24,327 bases of DNA, taken from the IMG/VR virus record IMGVR_UViG_3300042542_000919, positions 1 to 24,327 of that record; one strand, written 5' to 3'. Within the stretch, counting starts at the first letter, position 1, and each line of letters begins with the position of its first letter. Below the pieces are notes generated by a model, which searched no databases, had not been told where the DNA came from, and saw only the letters and a program-made list of their open reading frames with translations. Shown piece by piece: positions 1 through 7,571 of this stretch. This stretch comes from a virus. Made by a program: the position numbers and the translations under genes.

Positions 1-216
1 GAGGGCGGTGGTTCTTCGGGTGGTGGTTCTGCTCCAGCTGGTGGTGGTGGTGGTGGTGGCGGTATGGTTGCACCTAACTTTAATGTTATCGGAAGTTCGG
101 GAGTTAATCAATTAGCACAAATTCAACAGCAACCTACAAGGGCTTATGTAGTAAGTGGCGACGTAGCAAACGGATTAAGCCTTGAAAGAAATAGGTTACA
201 AAATGCAACTTTATAA
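1..216 (+). CDS. Tail tape-measure protein, C-terminal end (partial)
   Basis: The reading frame is open from the first base to TAA at 214-216 and lacks its 5' part. The visible 71 residues start with a Gly/Ser stretch coded by GGT repeats. They end with a segment containing FNVIGSSGVNQLAQIQQQP, AYVVSGDV and a final LERNRLQNATL. This tail (NQLA..QQQP..AYVVSGDV...LERN...ATL) is, as I remember it, the usual C-terminus of tape-measure proteins in Bacteroidota phages; the protein sets tail length and forms the tail core. The assignment rests on that short end only. It is followed after 12 bases by the head protease, so tail genes run directly into head genes here. Confidence 0.7.
   Translation, partial: EGGGSSGGGSAPAGGGGGGGGMVAPNFNVIGSSGVNQLAQIQQQPTRAYVVSGDVANGLSLERNRLQNATL
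10..63 (+). repeat. GGT-triplet low-complexity tract
   Basis: Runs of GGT/GGC triplets code for a poly-Gly linker (two GGGS-like units, then eight Gly) within the tape-measure C-terminus. It is GC-rich compared with the rest of the window and is a plausible site of triplet length variation. No function beyond a flexible linker is suggested. Confidence 0.75.
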
Positions 217-228
217 CGTTTAAAAATT

Positions 229-1119
229 ATGGATAAAAAAATAATCGAGTTAATCATTGACGAAAACGATTTACAAACAGGCATCCACGCAGTTTCAGTA
301 GTTCATTCACCTGCTATCGAAGAAAACTTTATAGCCCTTGCAAAACACGAAATAGAACTAAAAGAAGTAGACGCAGAAAAGAAAATCTTAATGGGTGCTG
401 CTTTAGTTCCTAACAAACAAATCTTAAGGGCTGACAAAGACGGAAAGGCTTATTACATATATTTCAGCGAAGATACTGTTAAAAAGGCTTCTGAATTGTT
501 CTTAATGCGTTCTAATCAAAACAATGCTACCTATGAACACAACCAAAAGTTAAAGGGAATGAGTGTTGTAGAAAGTTGGTTAATCGAAGATGAGGTTCAC
601 GACAAATCTGTTAAATACGGATTTAATTTACCGAAAGGAACTTGGATGATTTCAATGAAGGTAAATAACGAAGATGTTTGGAAGGACGTAAAAGACGGAA
701 AAGTGAAAGGTTTTTCAATAGAGGGATATTTTGCGGATAGATACGAAATGAGCCAAGAAAAAAACGAACGAGAAGAAACAATAGCTTTTCTTAAAGAAAT
801 TCTTGATACTAAATTAGAAACCTATAACGACTACCCAAAAGAAGCAAGCGAAAACGCAAAGATAGCATTAAGATACGCTGAGGAAAACGGATGGGGAGAT
901 TGTGGAACTCCAGTAGGAAAAGCCCGAGCAAATCAATTAGCAAACGGAGAAAATATTAGCGAAGAAACTATTTCAAGAATGGCTTCATTTGCACGTCACA
1001 AAGAAAATTCACAAAAGGAATTAGGGGATGGATGCGGACGTTTAATGTGGTTAGCTTGGGGTGGTGACGCTGGTATTGAATGGGCGCAAAGAAAATTAGA
1101 ACAAATCAGAAATAAATAA
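229..1119 (+). CDS. XkdF-like prohead (head maturation) protease with extra C-terminal domain
   Basis: Residues 1-180 match the pattern of XkdF-type (U35-like) phage head proteases: SVVHSPAIEENFIAL near the start, ILMGAALVPN at 53-62, a His in YEHN (H104), ESWLIED, and a Ser in GFSIEG (S163). H104 and S163 are the likely catalytic residues. The enzyme would cleave scaffold and other head proteins inside the prohead. From about residue 195 a second domain follows, with NAKIALRYAEENGWGDCGTP, GKARANQLA, ARHKE and GCGRLMWLAWGG; I know this block as a recurrent add-on in Bacteroidota phage head proteins but not its function. The start has the A/T-rich leader TTTAAAAATT. The neighbours downstream are scaffold and capsid genes. 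Confidence 0.8.
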   Translation: MDKKIIELIIDENDLQTGIHAVSVVHSPAIEENFIALAKHEIELKEVDAEKKILMGAALVPNKQILRADKDGKAYYIYFSEDTVKKASELFLMRSNQNNATYEHNQKLKGMSVVESWLIEDEVHDKSVKYGFNLPKGTWMISMKVNNEDVWKDVKDGKVKGFSIEGYFADRYEMSQEKNEREETIAFLKEILDTKLETYNDYPKEASENAKIALRYAEENGWGDCGTPVGKARANQLANGENISEETISRMASFARHKENSQKELGDGCGRLMWLAWGGDAGIEWAQRKLEQIRNK

Positions 1120-1121
1120 CA

Positions 1122-1523
1122 ATGGAAAAAATGAATAACATTCTAAAAATGATTTCTCAATTAGAGAAAAACGCTAACGAGGTTAAGTTAGGAAAACACG
1201 AAGTAGAGTTGGCAGAAATTGTTTCAGACCCTAAAATATTTGAAAAAGGGGTATTAAGTATTTATTCAAATGCTAATAAATACGCAGATAAATTAAAAAA
1301 TGATATTGTAGGTAATTATCAAGCTGAATATAAAAAAATATTTGAAATACAAAAAGAGCATTCTAAAAATTTTGAGATTATTCGTAATAAAGCAAAAGAA
1401 TTAGGAATTGATATTGCTACAACTCAATTAGGAAAAGACTATTTAAAAGTTGGAAGTTATTTAAGTGATATAGCTAAAAATACTTTAGACCAACAAGTTA
1501 AATGGGGTACTATAAAACCATAA
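1122..1523 (+). CDS. Small helical head-region protein, paralogue of the 1781-2149 product
   Basis: 133 residues, Lys/Glu-rich and predicted mostly helical, no membrane segment. Near the N-terminus it carries LGKHEVELAE (residues 23-32), closely matching LAKHEVELAL in the protein two genes downstream. Both also share an AK-x-LG block later on (AKELGID here, AKKLGLG there), so the two look like diverged copies. Similar small helical proteins sit between protease and scaffold in related phages, which suggests an internal-head or assembly role, but no function is known to me. It starts two bases after the protease stop; a second ATG at 1131 is possible. Confidence 0.7.
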   Translation: MEKMNNILKMISQLEKNANEVKLGKHEVELAEIVSDPKIFEKGVLSIYSNANKYADKLKNDIVGNYQAEYKKIFEIQKEHSKNFEIIRNKAKELGIDIATTQLGKDYLKVGSYLSDIAKNTLDQQVKWGTIKP

Positions 1524-1538
1524 TTTAAAATAAATAAT

Positions 1539-1739
1539 ATGGCAGAAAGAACAGTTAGCAAAGCAAGTCCTAAAGGAGGTCGTAGGGGTTGCCTATGTGA
1601 TAACGGAACTTACTCAAAAAAATGTTGTGACGGAACTTTACACGCTCAAGGAATTGGAAAAACAGCAAGTGTAACACCACAACAAGTAACGACAACTGAC
1701 GTAAACGGAGTAAGGACAACAATACGTCAAAACGGATAA
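1539..1739 (+). CDS. Small Cys-rich conserved phage protein
   Basis: 66 residues with the core GGRRGCLCDNGTYSKKCCDG (residues 13-32) followed by LHAQGIG. Four Cys lie close together (C-x-C...CC), compatible with metal binding or disulfides. I recognise the GCLC...YS.KCCDG...AQGIG pattern as a recurrent small protein near head genes of Bacteroidota phages, without known function. It lies between the two paralogous helical proteins. Its leader, AAATAAATAAT before ATG, is typical of this window. Confidence 0.75.
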   Translation: MAERTVSKASPKGGRRGCLCDNGTYSKKCCDGTLHAQGIGKTASVTPQQVTTTDVNGVRTTIRQNG

Positions 1740-1780
1740 AAAAGTAACAGCGTAATTTATTAATCGTTTAAAACATAACT

Positions 1781-2149
1781 ATGAACACAAGAAAGACAGT
1801 TTACAACAAACTCTTTAAAGAGGAAACTCAATTAGCTAAACACGAAGTTGAATTAGCGTTAGCAGATGACATTAAAGCAAGCCTTTCAGCTTATAAAGGT
1901 TTAAAAGATAATGTTGAAAAAACTAAAAATGCTGCTAAAAATTCTTTTATAAAATATATTGATAGCGTTAGAGTTGCTTATCAAAATTCAAAAAATTCAG
2001 TTGACTTAATGACACAACTTGAAGTAGAAGCAAAAAAATTAGGGTTAGGAGATACAGGTTATGGAGGTTGGAAAAAAGAATCCGCAGCAAAAATGTCTGA
2101 ATATAAATCGTTATTAACTGCGATTGACAAAATTTATCAATCAATATAA
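1781..2149 (+). CDS. Small helical head-region protein, paralogue of the 1122-1523 product
   Basis: 122 residues, predicted helical. LAKHEVELALADDIKASL stands at residues 18-35, followed by long Lys-rich helices and AKKLGLGDTGYGGW. The N-terminal motif and the AK-x-LG block are shared with the 1122-1523 product. It lies between the Cys-rich protein and the scaffold, so it is probably made with the head proteins. It could be a minor scaffold or internal head protein; no function can be assigned from sequence. Confidence 0.7.
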   Translation: MNTRKTVYNKLFKEETQLAKHEVELALADDIKASLSAYKGLKDNVEKTKNAAKNSFIKYIDSVRVAYQNSKNSVDLMTQLEVEAKKLGLGDTGYGGWKKESAAKMSEYKSLLTAIDKIYQSI

Positions 2150-2162
2150 ATAAACACGAAAA

Positions 2163-2735
2163 ATGAATACAAATCAAATCTTAAACAAAGTTCGAACACT
2201 TTTAGGAATGGAAGTAAAGTTAGAACAAATGAAGTTAATGGACGGAGTAACAGTTATCGAAGCTGAGTCATTCGAACCCGAAATGGAAGTTTTTGTAGTT
2301 ACCGAAGATGAGCAAAAAATACCTTTGCCTGTAGGTGAGTACGAAATGGAAGACGGACGTATTTTAGTTATCGAAAACGAAGGTATCGTTAAAGAAGTGA
2401 AAGAGAAAATGGAAGAAGAAGTAGAAGTTGAAGAACCTGAAACAGAAACTGAAATTGAAGTAGAAGCGGAAAAAGAAACTGCAGCACCAAAGAAAACTAT
2501 TGAAAGCGTAGTTAAAGAAACTTTCTTCTCTGAAATAGAAGCATTAAAAACTGAAAACGAAACTTTGAAAGCTGAGTTATCTAAATTAAACAAAGTAGAA
2601 GAAGTAGAATTAAGCGAGGAGCCGAAGCCTATTTCATTTAACCCCGAAAACACGAACCCAGTTGAAAGAGTAAGATTAGCTTCTAAAAGACCTCGTTCAA
2701 TTATGGACAGCGTATTAAATAAACTAAACAAGTAA
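2163..2735 (+). CDS. Capsid scaffolding-like protein
   Basis: 190 residues and very acidic. The N-terminal half holds a small beta-rich module (KLMDGVTVIEAESFEP, VFVVTEDEQKIPLPVGEYEM, EDGRILVIENEG). A Glu-rich stretch at about 80-105 and a coiled coil (IEALKTENETLKAELSKL) at about 120-137 follow. The basic C-terminus has ERVRLASKRPRSIMDSVLNK. An acidic coiled coil with a basic C-terminal tail, placed between protease and major capsid gene, is what is expected of a scaffold that binds the coat protein and is later cleaved. The assignment rests on composition, position and resemblance to Bacteroidota phage scaffolds. Confidence 0.7.
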   Translation: MNTNQILNKVRTLLGMEVKLEQMKLMDGVTVIEAESFEPEMEVFVVTEDEQKIPLPVGEYEMEDGRILVIENEGIVKEVKEKMEEEVEVEEPETETEIEVEAEKETAAPKKTIESVVKETFFSEIEALKTENETLKAELSKLNKVEEVELSEEPKPISFNPENTNPVERVRLASKRPRSIMDSVLNKLNK

Positions 2736-2755
2736 TAATTTAAAAACAAAAAAAA

Positions 2756-3178
2756 ATGAGTACAACATTAATTTCAGTATCTAACGATGTATTGCGCCAA
2801 GTAGGTGTTTCAGAAACATTGACAGGTGCAGCAACTTTAACTGCTGAGGATAGCGGTAAAGTATTTATTCTTAACGCTGCTGCAGGAGCGCAAATTACAC
2901 TACCTGCGGTTGCTGATGCAACAGGTCATTATTATAAGTTCATCGTAGGTGCATTATTTGCTACAACTGCTTGGACTATTAAAGCGGCTTCAAACAAAAT
3001 TCAAGGTGGTGTTATCGTAAACAGCACAAACGTACCGGGTGCGGATGAAAACACAATTACTTTTTCTGCTTCTGCTGACACAATCGGAGATTTCGTAGAA
3101 TTAAATTGTGATGGTACTAACTGGTATGTTTTCGGATTAGGAACATCAGCAGGTGCAATTACATTAACAGTAGTATAA
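2756..3178 (+). CDS. Capsid decoration / head-fibre type protein
   Basis: 140 residues, rich in Ala, Thr, Val and Gly, predicted beta. It contains SGKVFILNAAAGAQITLPA (residues 32-50) and CDGTNWYVFGLG near the end, a pattern seen in beta-structured phage surface proteins attached to heads or fibres. It sits immediately before the major capsid gene and has the same highly A-rich leader, as expected for a protein made in equimolar amounts with the capsid. It would bind the outside of the shell; a fibre subunit is the alternative. Confidence 0.6.
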   Translation: MSTTLISVSNDVLRQVGVSETLTGAATLTAEDSGKVFILNAAAGAQITLPAVADATGHYYKFIVGALFATTAWTIKAASNKIQGGVIVNSTNVPGADENTITFSASADTIGDFVELNCDGTNWYVFGLGTSAGAITLTVV

Positions 3179-3201
3179 TAAATTAAAAAAATTAAAATAA
3201 A

Positions 3202-4137
3202 ATGAGTACAACAACATCAATTTCAACTACTTACGCTGGCGAGTTCGCAGGTAAGTACATTGCTGCAGCTTTATTGTCTGCTCCAACTTTAGAAAAAGGC
3301 GGAATTACTATTATGCCTAACGTAAAGTACAAGCAAGTTATCAAACGAGTAGCTACAGATGATATTATCAGAAACGCAACTTGTGATTTCGACCCAACTT
3401 CAACAGTTACACTTACTGAGAAAATTTTGCAGCCTGAAACATTCCAAGTTAACTTACAACTTTGTAAAACTGACTTCCGTTCAGATTGGGATGCTATTCA
3501 AATGGGTTATTCTGCATTCGACGTATTGCCTAAATCATTTGCTGATTTCTTAATTGCTCACGCTGCTGAGAAAGTTGCTGCAGGAATGGAAACTTCTATT
3601 TGGCAAGGTGTTAATGCAACTGCAGGACAATTCGCAGGTATTATGACACAATTAGACGTAGACGCATCTTTGCCTGCAGGTCAAAAAATCGCAGGTACAA
3701 CTGTAGACGCTACTAACGTTATTGCACAATTAGGTTCAATGATTGACGCTCTTCCTGCTGCATTGTACGGAAAAGAGGATTTAACTCTTTATGTTTCTTC
3801 TAACATCTATAGAGCTTATGTTCGTGCTTTGGGTGGTTTTGCTGCTAACGGTGTAGGTGCTAACGGTTACGATAACAAAGGAACTAACCAAACTTTGAAC
3901 GACCTTTACTTTGACGGAGTTCGTATTTTCTTAGCTAACGGACTTGCTTCTAACACTGCTTTGCTTGCTCAAACTTCTAACTTGTATTTTGCTACAGGAT
4001 TAATGAATGATATGAACGAAGTAAGAGTTTTGGATATGGGTGACCTTGACGGTTCTCAAAACGTAAGAGTAGTTATGCGATTTACTGCAGATGCTAAATA
4101 TGGTTTCGCTTCTGACGTAGTTACTTACGGAATTTAA
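3202..4137 (+). CDS. Major capsid protein (HK97-fold type)
   Basis: 311 residues starting MSTTTSISTTYAGEFAGKYI. The LSAPTLEKGGITIMPNVKYK segment, the TDFRSDWDAIQMG segment and the C-terminal VVMRFTADAKYGFASDVVTY are hallmarks, as I know them, of major capsid proteins in Bacteroidota siphophages. Size and position (after protease, scaffold and decoration protein) fit. It lacks a long N-terminal delta domain, in line with a separate scaffold gene. Codons look more uniform than in neighbours (GCT, GTA, AAC), suggesting high expression. A strong terminator follows directly. Confidence 0.88.
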   Translation: MSTTTSISTTYAGEFAGKYIAAALLSAPTLEKGGITIMPNVKYKQVIKRVATDDIIRNATCDFDPTSTVTLTEKILQPETFQVNLQLCKTDFRSDWDAIQMGYSAFDVLPKSFADFLIAHAAEKVAAGMETSIWQGVNATAGQFAGIMTQLDVDASLPAGQKIAGTTVDATNVIAQLGSMIDALPAALYGKEDLTLYVSSNIYRAYVRALGGFAANGVGANGYDNKGTNQTLNDLYFDGVRIFLANGLASNTALLAQTSNLYFATGLMNDMNEVRVLDMGDLDGSQNVRVVMRFTADAKYGFASDVVTYGI

Positions 4138-4158
4138 TCAAACTAAAAACTAATACGA

Positions 4159-4186
4159 GGGGAGGTCAAATGCCTTCCCTTTTTTG
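4159..4186 (+). terminator. Rho-independent terminator after the capsid gene
   Basis: The stem GGGAGG (4160-4165) pairs with CCTTCCC (4173-4179) through one G-T pair, the loop is about seven bases, and six T follow (4180-4185). It lies 20 bases after the capsid stop codon. Downstream genes are also structural, so either it leaks or an unrecognised promoter lies within 4186-4209. Confidence 0.8.
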
Positions 4187-4209
4187 TTTAACACTAAAAA
4201 AATAAAAAT

Positions 4210-4785
4210 ATGAGCTGTGATATAGCAAATGGAAGATTAGAAGCGTGTAAAGACTCAGTAAGTGGACTTGACGCTATCTATTTTATTAACTACGGAGACT
4301 TCAACCCTGACCCTACAACTTTGGGTGGAGACGTTCTTTATTCAGTAACGGCAGGATATGAAGACACGATTTCAGATATTGCTAACGTTACTACTATTTA
4401 TAAATATGAATTGAAGGGTGCTAACTCTTTTGAGCAAACAATCCAAACTTCAAGAGATAATGGAACTACATTTTTTGAGCAAGTTTTAACCGTTCAATTA
4501 AAGAAGCAAGACGCTATAACACACAAAACTGTTAAATTGTTATCTTATGGACGTCCTCACATTATTGTAAGAACAAAAGGTAATCAATTTTTTATAGCAG
4601 GTTTGCAAAGAGGTTGTGACGTAACAGCAGGAACCGTATCTTCAGGAACTGCAATGGGAGATTTTAATGGTTATAATTTGACATTTACAGGAATGGAAAA
4701 TTTGCCTGCTAACTTCTTAAACACAAATAGTGAAAGCGACTTGGCTTCAACTATTTTGAACGGAGCAACAATTGTAGATTCTTAG
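4210..4785 (+). CDS. Probable major tail (tube) protein
   Basis: 191 residues. The pattern CDIANGRLEACKDSVSGLDA, YKYELKG.NSFEQTIQTSRD, FFEQVLTVQLKK and GRPHIIVRTKGNQFFIAG, then a late GTAMGDFNGYNLTFTGMENLPA, is one I associate with Bacteroidota phage structural proteins next to the capsid gene. The late 'G...L...GYNLTFTGME..PA' block is typical of tail-tube proteins, which is why I favour that role. Its own terminator and the A-rich leader point to high, separately tuned expression. The alternative is a head-completion protein. Confidence 0.55.
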   Translation: MSCDIANGRLEACKDSVSGLDAIYFINYGDFNPDPTTLGGDVLYSVTAGYEDTISDIANVTTIYKYELKGANSFEQTIQTSRDNGTTFFEQVLTVQLKKQDAITHKTVKLLSYGRPHIIVRTKGNQFFIAGLQRGCDVTAGTVSSGTAMGDFNGYNLTFTGMENLPANFLNTNSESDLASTILNGATIVDS

Positions 4786-4811
4786 AAATTTCTTTTCTCT
4801 AAGCATAGATT

Positions 4812-4839
4812 AACCCTGCCTAAATTGGTGGGGTTTTTT
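4812..4839 (+). terminator. Rho-independent terminator after the probable tail-tube gene
   Basis: AACCCTGCC (4812-4820) pairs with GGTGGGGTT (4827-4835) over nine positions including two G-T pairs; the loop is TAAATT and a T run follows to 4839. It separates the probable tail-tube gene from the portal block. Genes beyond it need either read-through or a promoter in 4840-4879; no TAnnTTTG box is visible there. Confidence 0.85.
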
Positions 4840-4879
4840 GTTTTTAGAAACAAGAACACGAAACAAACGTTTATATTAT

Positions 4880-5212
4880 ATGAACGTATTAACAACAACT
4901 TTAAGCCCTCAGCCATTGGTTATCGTGCCACGTTCAACAACGTTTGACACTTTGATATTTACGGACGATAGCACAAACGACCCTGTTACAATAAACATCG
5001 ATAGCGTAGTAGACAAAGATTACTACCAAATCTTAAACGTTGAGTGCGCTTTAATAGAAAACCGCTTTTATAATATTGAATTATTTAACAACGGAGATTT
5101 AATTTATAGGGGTAAGGCTTTTTGCACCGACCAACCAATAGTAAGTTTCTCGGTTAACAACGGGCAGTATGTAAGTAATTCGACAACAAATACTTTTATA
5201 GTTTATGAATAA
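4880..5212 (+). CDS. Small conserved structural protein upstream of portal
   Basis: 110 residues from the ATG at 4880; the frame could be extended only by a TTG inside the preceding terminator, which I reject. It is predicted beta-rich, with FYNIELFNNGDLIYRGKAFC and a C-terminal VNNGQYVSNSTTNTFIVYE. I recall the 'Y..K.FCT.Q...VN.GQYV...T.N.FI..E' ending in small proteins next to Bacteroidota phage portal genes. No function is known. It overlaps the portal start by eight bases, suggesting coupled translation. Confidence 0.65.
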   Translation: MNVLTTTLSPQPLVIVPRSTTFDTLIFTDDSTNDPVTINIDSVVDKDYYQILNVECALIENRFYNIELFNNGDLIYRGKAFCTDQPIVSFSVNNGQYVSNSTTNTFIVYE

Positions 5213-6953
5213 TTTTCACGTTATAAATTTAGCAAAATACGAACCACCTCAAGTAGTAGAATCAAAGAGAGAGGATTGGGTTACTTATGGTGATGCAAAT
5301 TCTTATTTTACTTTTTTGATAGATAGATATAAAAATTCAACAACGAATAACGCAATTATAAACAATATAAGCCGTTTAATTTACGGGCGAGGGTTATTTG
5401 CCTTAGACGCTAATAGAAAGCCAAACGAGTACGCTCAAATGATGGCTTTATTTAATCAGGATTGCTTACGAAAGTTATGTTTTGAATTAAAGGCTTTAGG
5501 ACAATGTGCAATACAAGTTCATTACGACAAATCACATAAAAAGATTTTAAAGGCTTACCATATACCAGTTCAGTTATTAGCACCTGAAAAGTGCAATAAA
5601 GACGGAGAAATAGAAGCGTATTATTATTCTGATAATTGGGAAGATGTTAAGAAGTATGCACCTAAACGAATTAGTGCTTTTGGTTTTTCAAACGATGAAA
5701 TAGAAATACTTTACATTAAGCCTTATTCGTTAGGAATGAAGTATTTTAGTTACGTTGATTATCAAGGGGCTTTAAGCTACGCACTATTAGAAGAAGAAGT
5801 GTCAAATTATTTGATTAATGAGGTGCAAAATAGTTTTTCAGGAACTAAAATCGTAAATTTTTCTAATGGTGTTCCGACTCCTGAAATGCAGGACGAAATT
5901 AGCCAACAAGTTTTAGGAAAATTGACAGGTTCTAAAGGACGAAAAGTTATAGTAAGTTTTAACGACAACCCCGAAAACAAAACAACGGTTGAAGATATAC
6001 CATTAAACGATGCTCCCGAACATTACACTTATTTAAGTGAGGAATGTTTACGCAAAATTATGTTAGGTCATAACGTAACTTCTCCGCTTCTTTTTGGGAT
6101 TGCTTCGGGTAATGGGTTTAGTTCAAATGCTGACGAGTTAAGAAACTCAAGTATATTATTTGATAATATGGTTATTAAGCCGTTTCAAGACCTTTTAATA
6201 GCTTCTTTGGATAGAATATTAGCTTTTAATGGAATATCGCTTAAATTGGCTTTTAGAACGTTACAACCTTTAGAATTTACGGACGTAGAAAACGCACAAA
6301 ACGAAGAACAAGTAGCAGAAGAAACGGGAACGATGTTAAGTAAAGATTCCGTAATTGCTCAAGCGTTAATTGATTTAGGTGAAGATGAAAACCCTAACTG
6401 GATATTAATAGACGAATACGAAGTTAATTACGATACGGATGAAACCGAAAACGAATTACTAAGTAAAGAGCCTAAGCAAAGTTTATTATCTAAAGTTGTT
6501 AATTTAGTTTCAACAGGAGACCCAAGACCTAATTTGCGAAGTGAACAAGATGCCGTAATAGATGGAATAAAGTTTTTAACTCGGTATGTTTACGCTGGAG
6601 AAACTGGCGGTAAGTCAGGAAAAGGAAGACCGTTTTGTAGCGCAATGATGTCAGCTAATAAAGTTTATAGGAAAGAGGATATTATAAAAATGGGTGGTCA
6701 ATCAGTAAATGCTGGCTTTGGAATTGATGGAGCTCCGACTTATTCAATTTGGTTTTATAAAGGTGGACCAAATTGCTACCATAGGTGGAACAAAAGAGTT
6801 TACGCAACTTTTGAAGGTCAAGCTATTGATATAAATACGGCTAAACAAATCGCTGGGCGTAAAGCTGAAAAATTAGGTTATGTAGTTAAAAACCCAAGTT
6901 TAGTAAGTCAAAGAATGATTGACCGAGAAGACAGGGGATATTATAGAAAATAA
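5205..6953 (+). CDS. Portal protein with extra C-terminal domain
   Basis: 582 residues. The N-terminal part has YGDANSYFTFLIDRYKNST followed by NNISRLIYGRGLF, the start of Bacteroidota-type portal proteins; the central part (DIPLNDAPEHYTYLSEECLRK, TSPLLFGIASGNGFSSNADE) matches the core. The portal forms the dodecameric ring through which terminase pumps DNA. From about residue 440 an additional domain begins, with GRPFCSAMMSANKVYRKEDI, GFGIDGAPTYSIWFYKGG and NCYHRWNKRVYA. I know this block as a mobile add-on in phage head proteins but not its activity. Unusually, the gene is far from terminase and after the capsid gene. Confidence 0.82.
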   Translation: MNNFHVINLAKYEPPQVVESKREDWVTYGDANSYFTFLIDRYKNSTTNNAIINNISRLIYGRGLFALDANRKPNEYAQMMALFNQDCLRKLCFELKALGQCAIQVHYDKSHKKILKAYHIPVQLLAPEKCNKDGEIEAYYYSDNWEDVKKYAPKRISAFGFSNDEIEILYIKPYSLGMKYFSYVDYQGALSYALLEEEVSNYLINEVQNSFSGTKIVNFSNGVPTPEMQDEISQQVLGKLTGSKGRKVIVSFNDNPENKTTVEDIPLNDAPEHYTYLSEECLRKIMLGHNVTSPLLFGIASGNGFSSNADELRNSSILFDNMVIKPFQDLLIASLDRILAFNGISLKLAFRTLQPLEFTDVENAQNEEQVAEETGTMLSKDSVIAQALIDLGEDENPNWILIDEYEVNYDTDETENELLSKEPKQSLLSKVVNLVSTGDPRPNLRSEQDAVIDGIKFLTRYVYAGETGGKSGKGRPFCSAMMSANKVYRKEDIIKMGGQSVNAGFGIDGAPTYSIWFYKGGPNCYHRWNKRVYATFEGQAIDINTAKQIAGRKAEKLGYVVKNPSLVSQRMIDREDRGYYRK

Positions 6954-6954
6954 G

Positions 6955-7467
6955 ATGGCTGAAATACTTTTTATAACACGAGACGATATAGTGCGTTACA
7001 CGGCTTTAAATGGCAATGTAGACACGGACAAATTTATTCAGTTTATTAAAATTGCTCAAGACGTTCAAATAGAGAATTATTTAGGAACTAAGTTAGTAGA
7101 CAAATTAAAACAACTGATTGAAGATAACGAGGTAAACGACGCAGGAAACGAAGATTACAAATTTTTATTAGAAGGTCACGTTAAGTGGATGCTGATTTAT
7201 TGGGCTATGTACGAATATATGCCAAACGCAGCTTATACAATCGCTAACAAAGGGGTTTATAAACATTCAAGTGAGAATGCTGAAAACGTAGAAAAAAACG
7301 AAGTTGACTATTTACGTGAATACTATAAAACATTAGCGGATAGATACACTTCAAGATTTTTAGATTACATAATAAACAACTCCGCTTTATTTCCTGAGTA
7401 CGATGCAAACGAACCTGGAGATGTTTACCCAAGTGATAATATTAATTATGGCGGCTGGATTTTATGA
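6955..7467 (+). CDS. Head-tail connector-like protein (DUF6712 type)
   Basis: 170 residues from ATG 6955, which follows the portal stop by one base; an in-frame ATG at 6919 inside the portal gene is less likely. The sequence EILFITRDDIVRYTALNGNV, IQFIKIAQDVQIENYLGTKL, YMPNAAYTIANKGVYKHSSE and the end NINYGGWIL match the DUF6712 family, helical proteins placed after portal genes in Bacteroidota phages. A connector role below the portal ring is inferred from position. Confidence 0.75.
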   Translation: MAEILFITRDDIVRYTALNGNVDTDKFIQFIKIAQDVQIENYLGTKLVDKLKQLIEDNEVNDAGNEDYKFLLEGHVKWMLIYWAMYEYMPNAAYTIANKGVYKHSSENAENVEKNEVDYLREYYKTLADRYTSRFLDYIINNSALFPEYDANEPGDVYPSDNINYGGWIL

Positions 7468-7571
7468 AAACATACAAACCAAAAAAGGAAAATATTAACA
7501 AATTACTCGTTTATTTAAAAAAACTCGATGGCAAAAGTAAAGATATCGGAACTAACAGCAAAGGGAAGTAG
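7464..7571 (+). CDS. Very small basic ORF coupled to the connector gene
   Basis: 35 residues, MKTYKPKKENINKLLVYLKK then a short hydrophilic tail. Its ATG overlaps the connector stop as ATGA (7464-7467), the coupling seen throughout this window, and it fills the 60-base gap before the next gene, overlapping that gene's start by 44 bases. Lys-rich with one helix. No function recognised; it may be real because of the ATGA start, or chance. Confidence 0.4.
   Translation: MKTYKPKKENINKLLVYLKKLDGKSKDIGTNSKGK

Noticed and set aside
2174-2749. 191-codon open frame on the - strand opposite the scaffold gene
   Set aside because: It is the mirror of the Glu-rich coding sequence: GAA codons give Phe/Ser-rich nonsense on the reverse strand, with no leader or domain.
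3359-3553. 64-codon + frame inside the capsid gene
   Set aside because: It overlaps a strongly supported capsid gene and has no leader or known motif.
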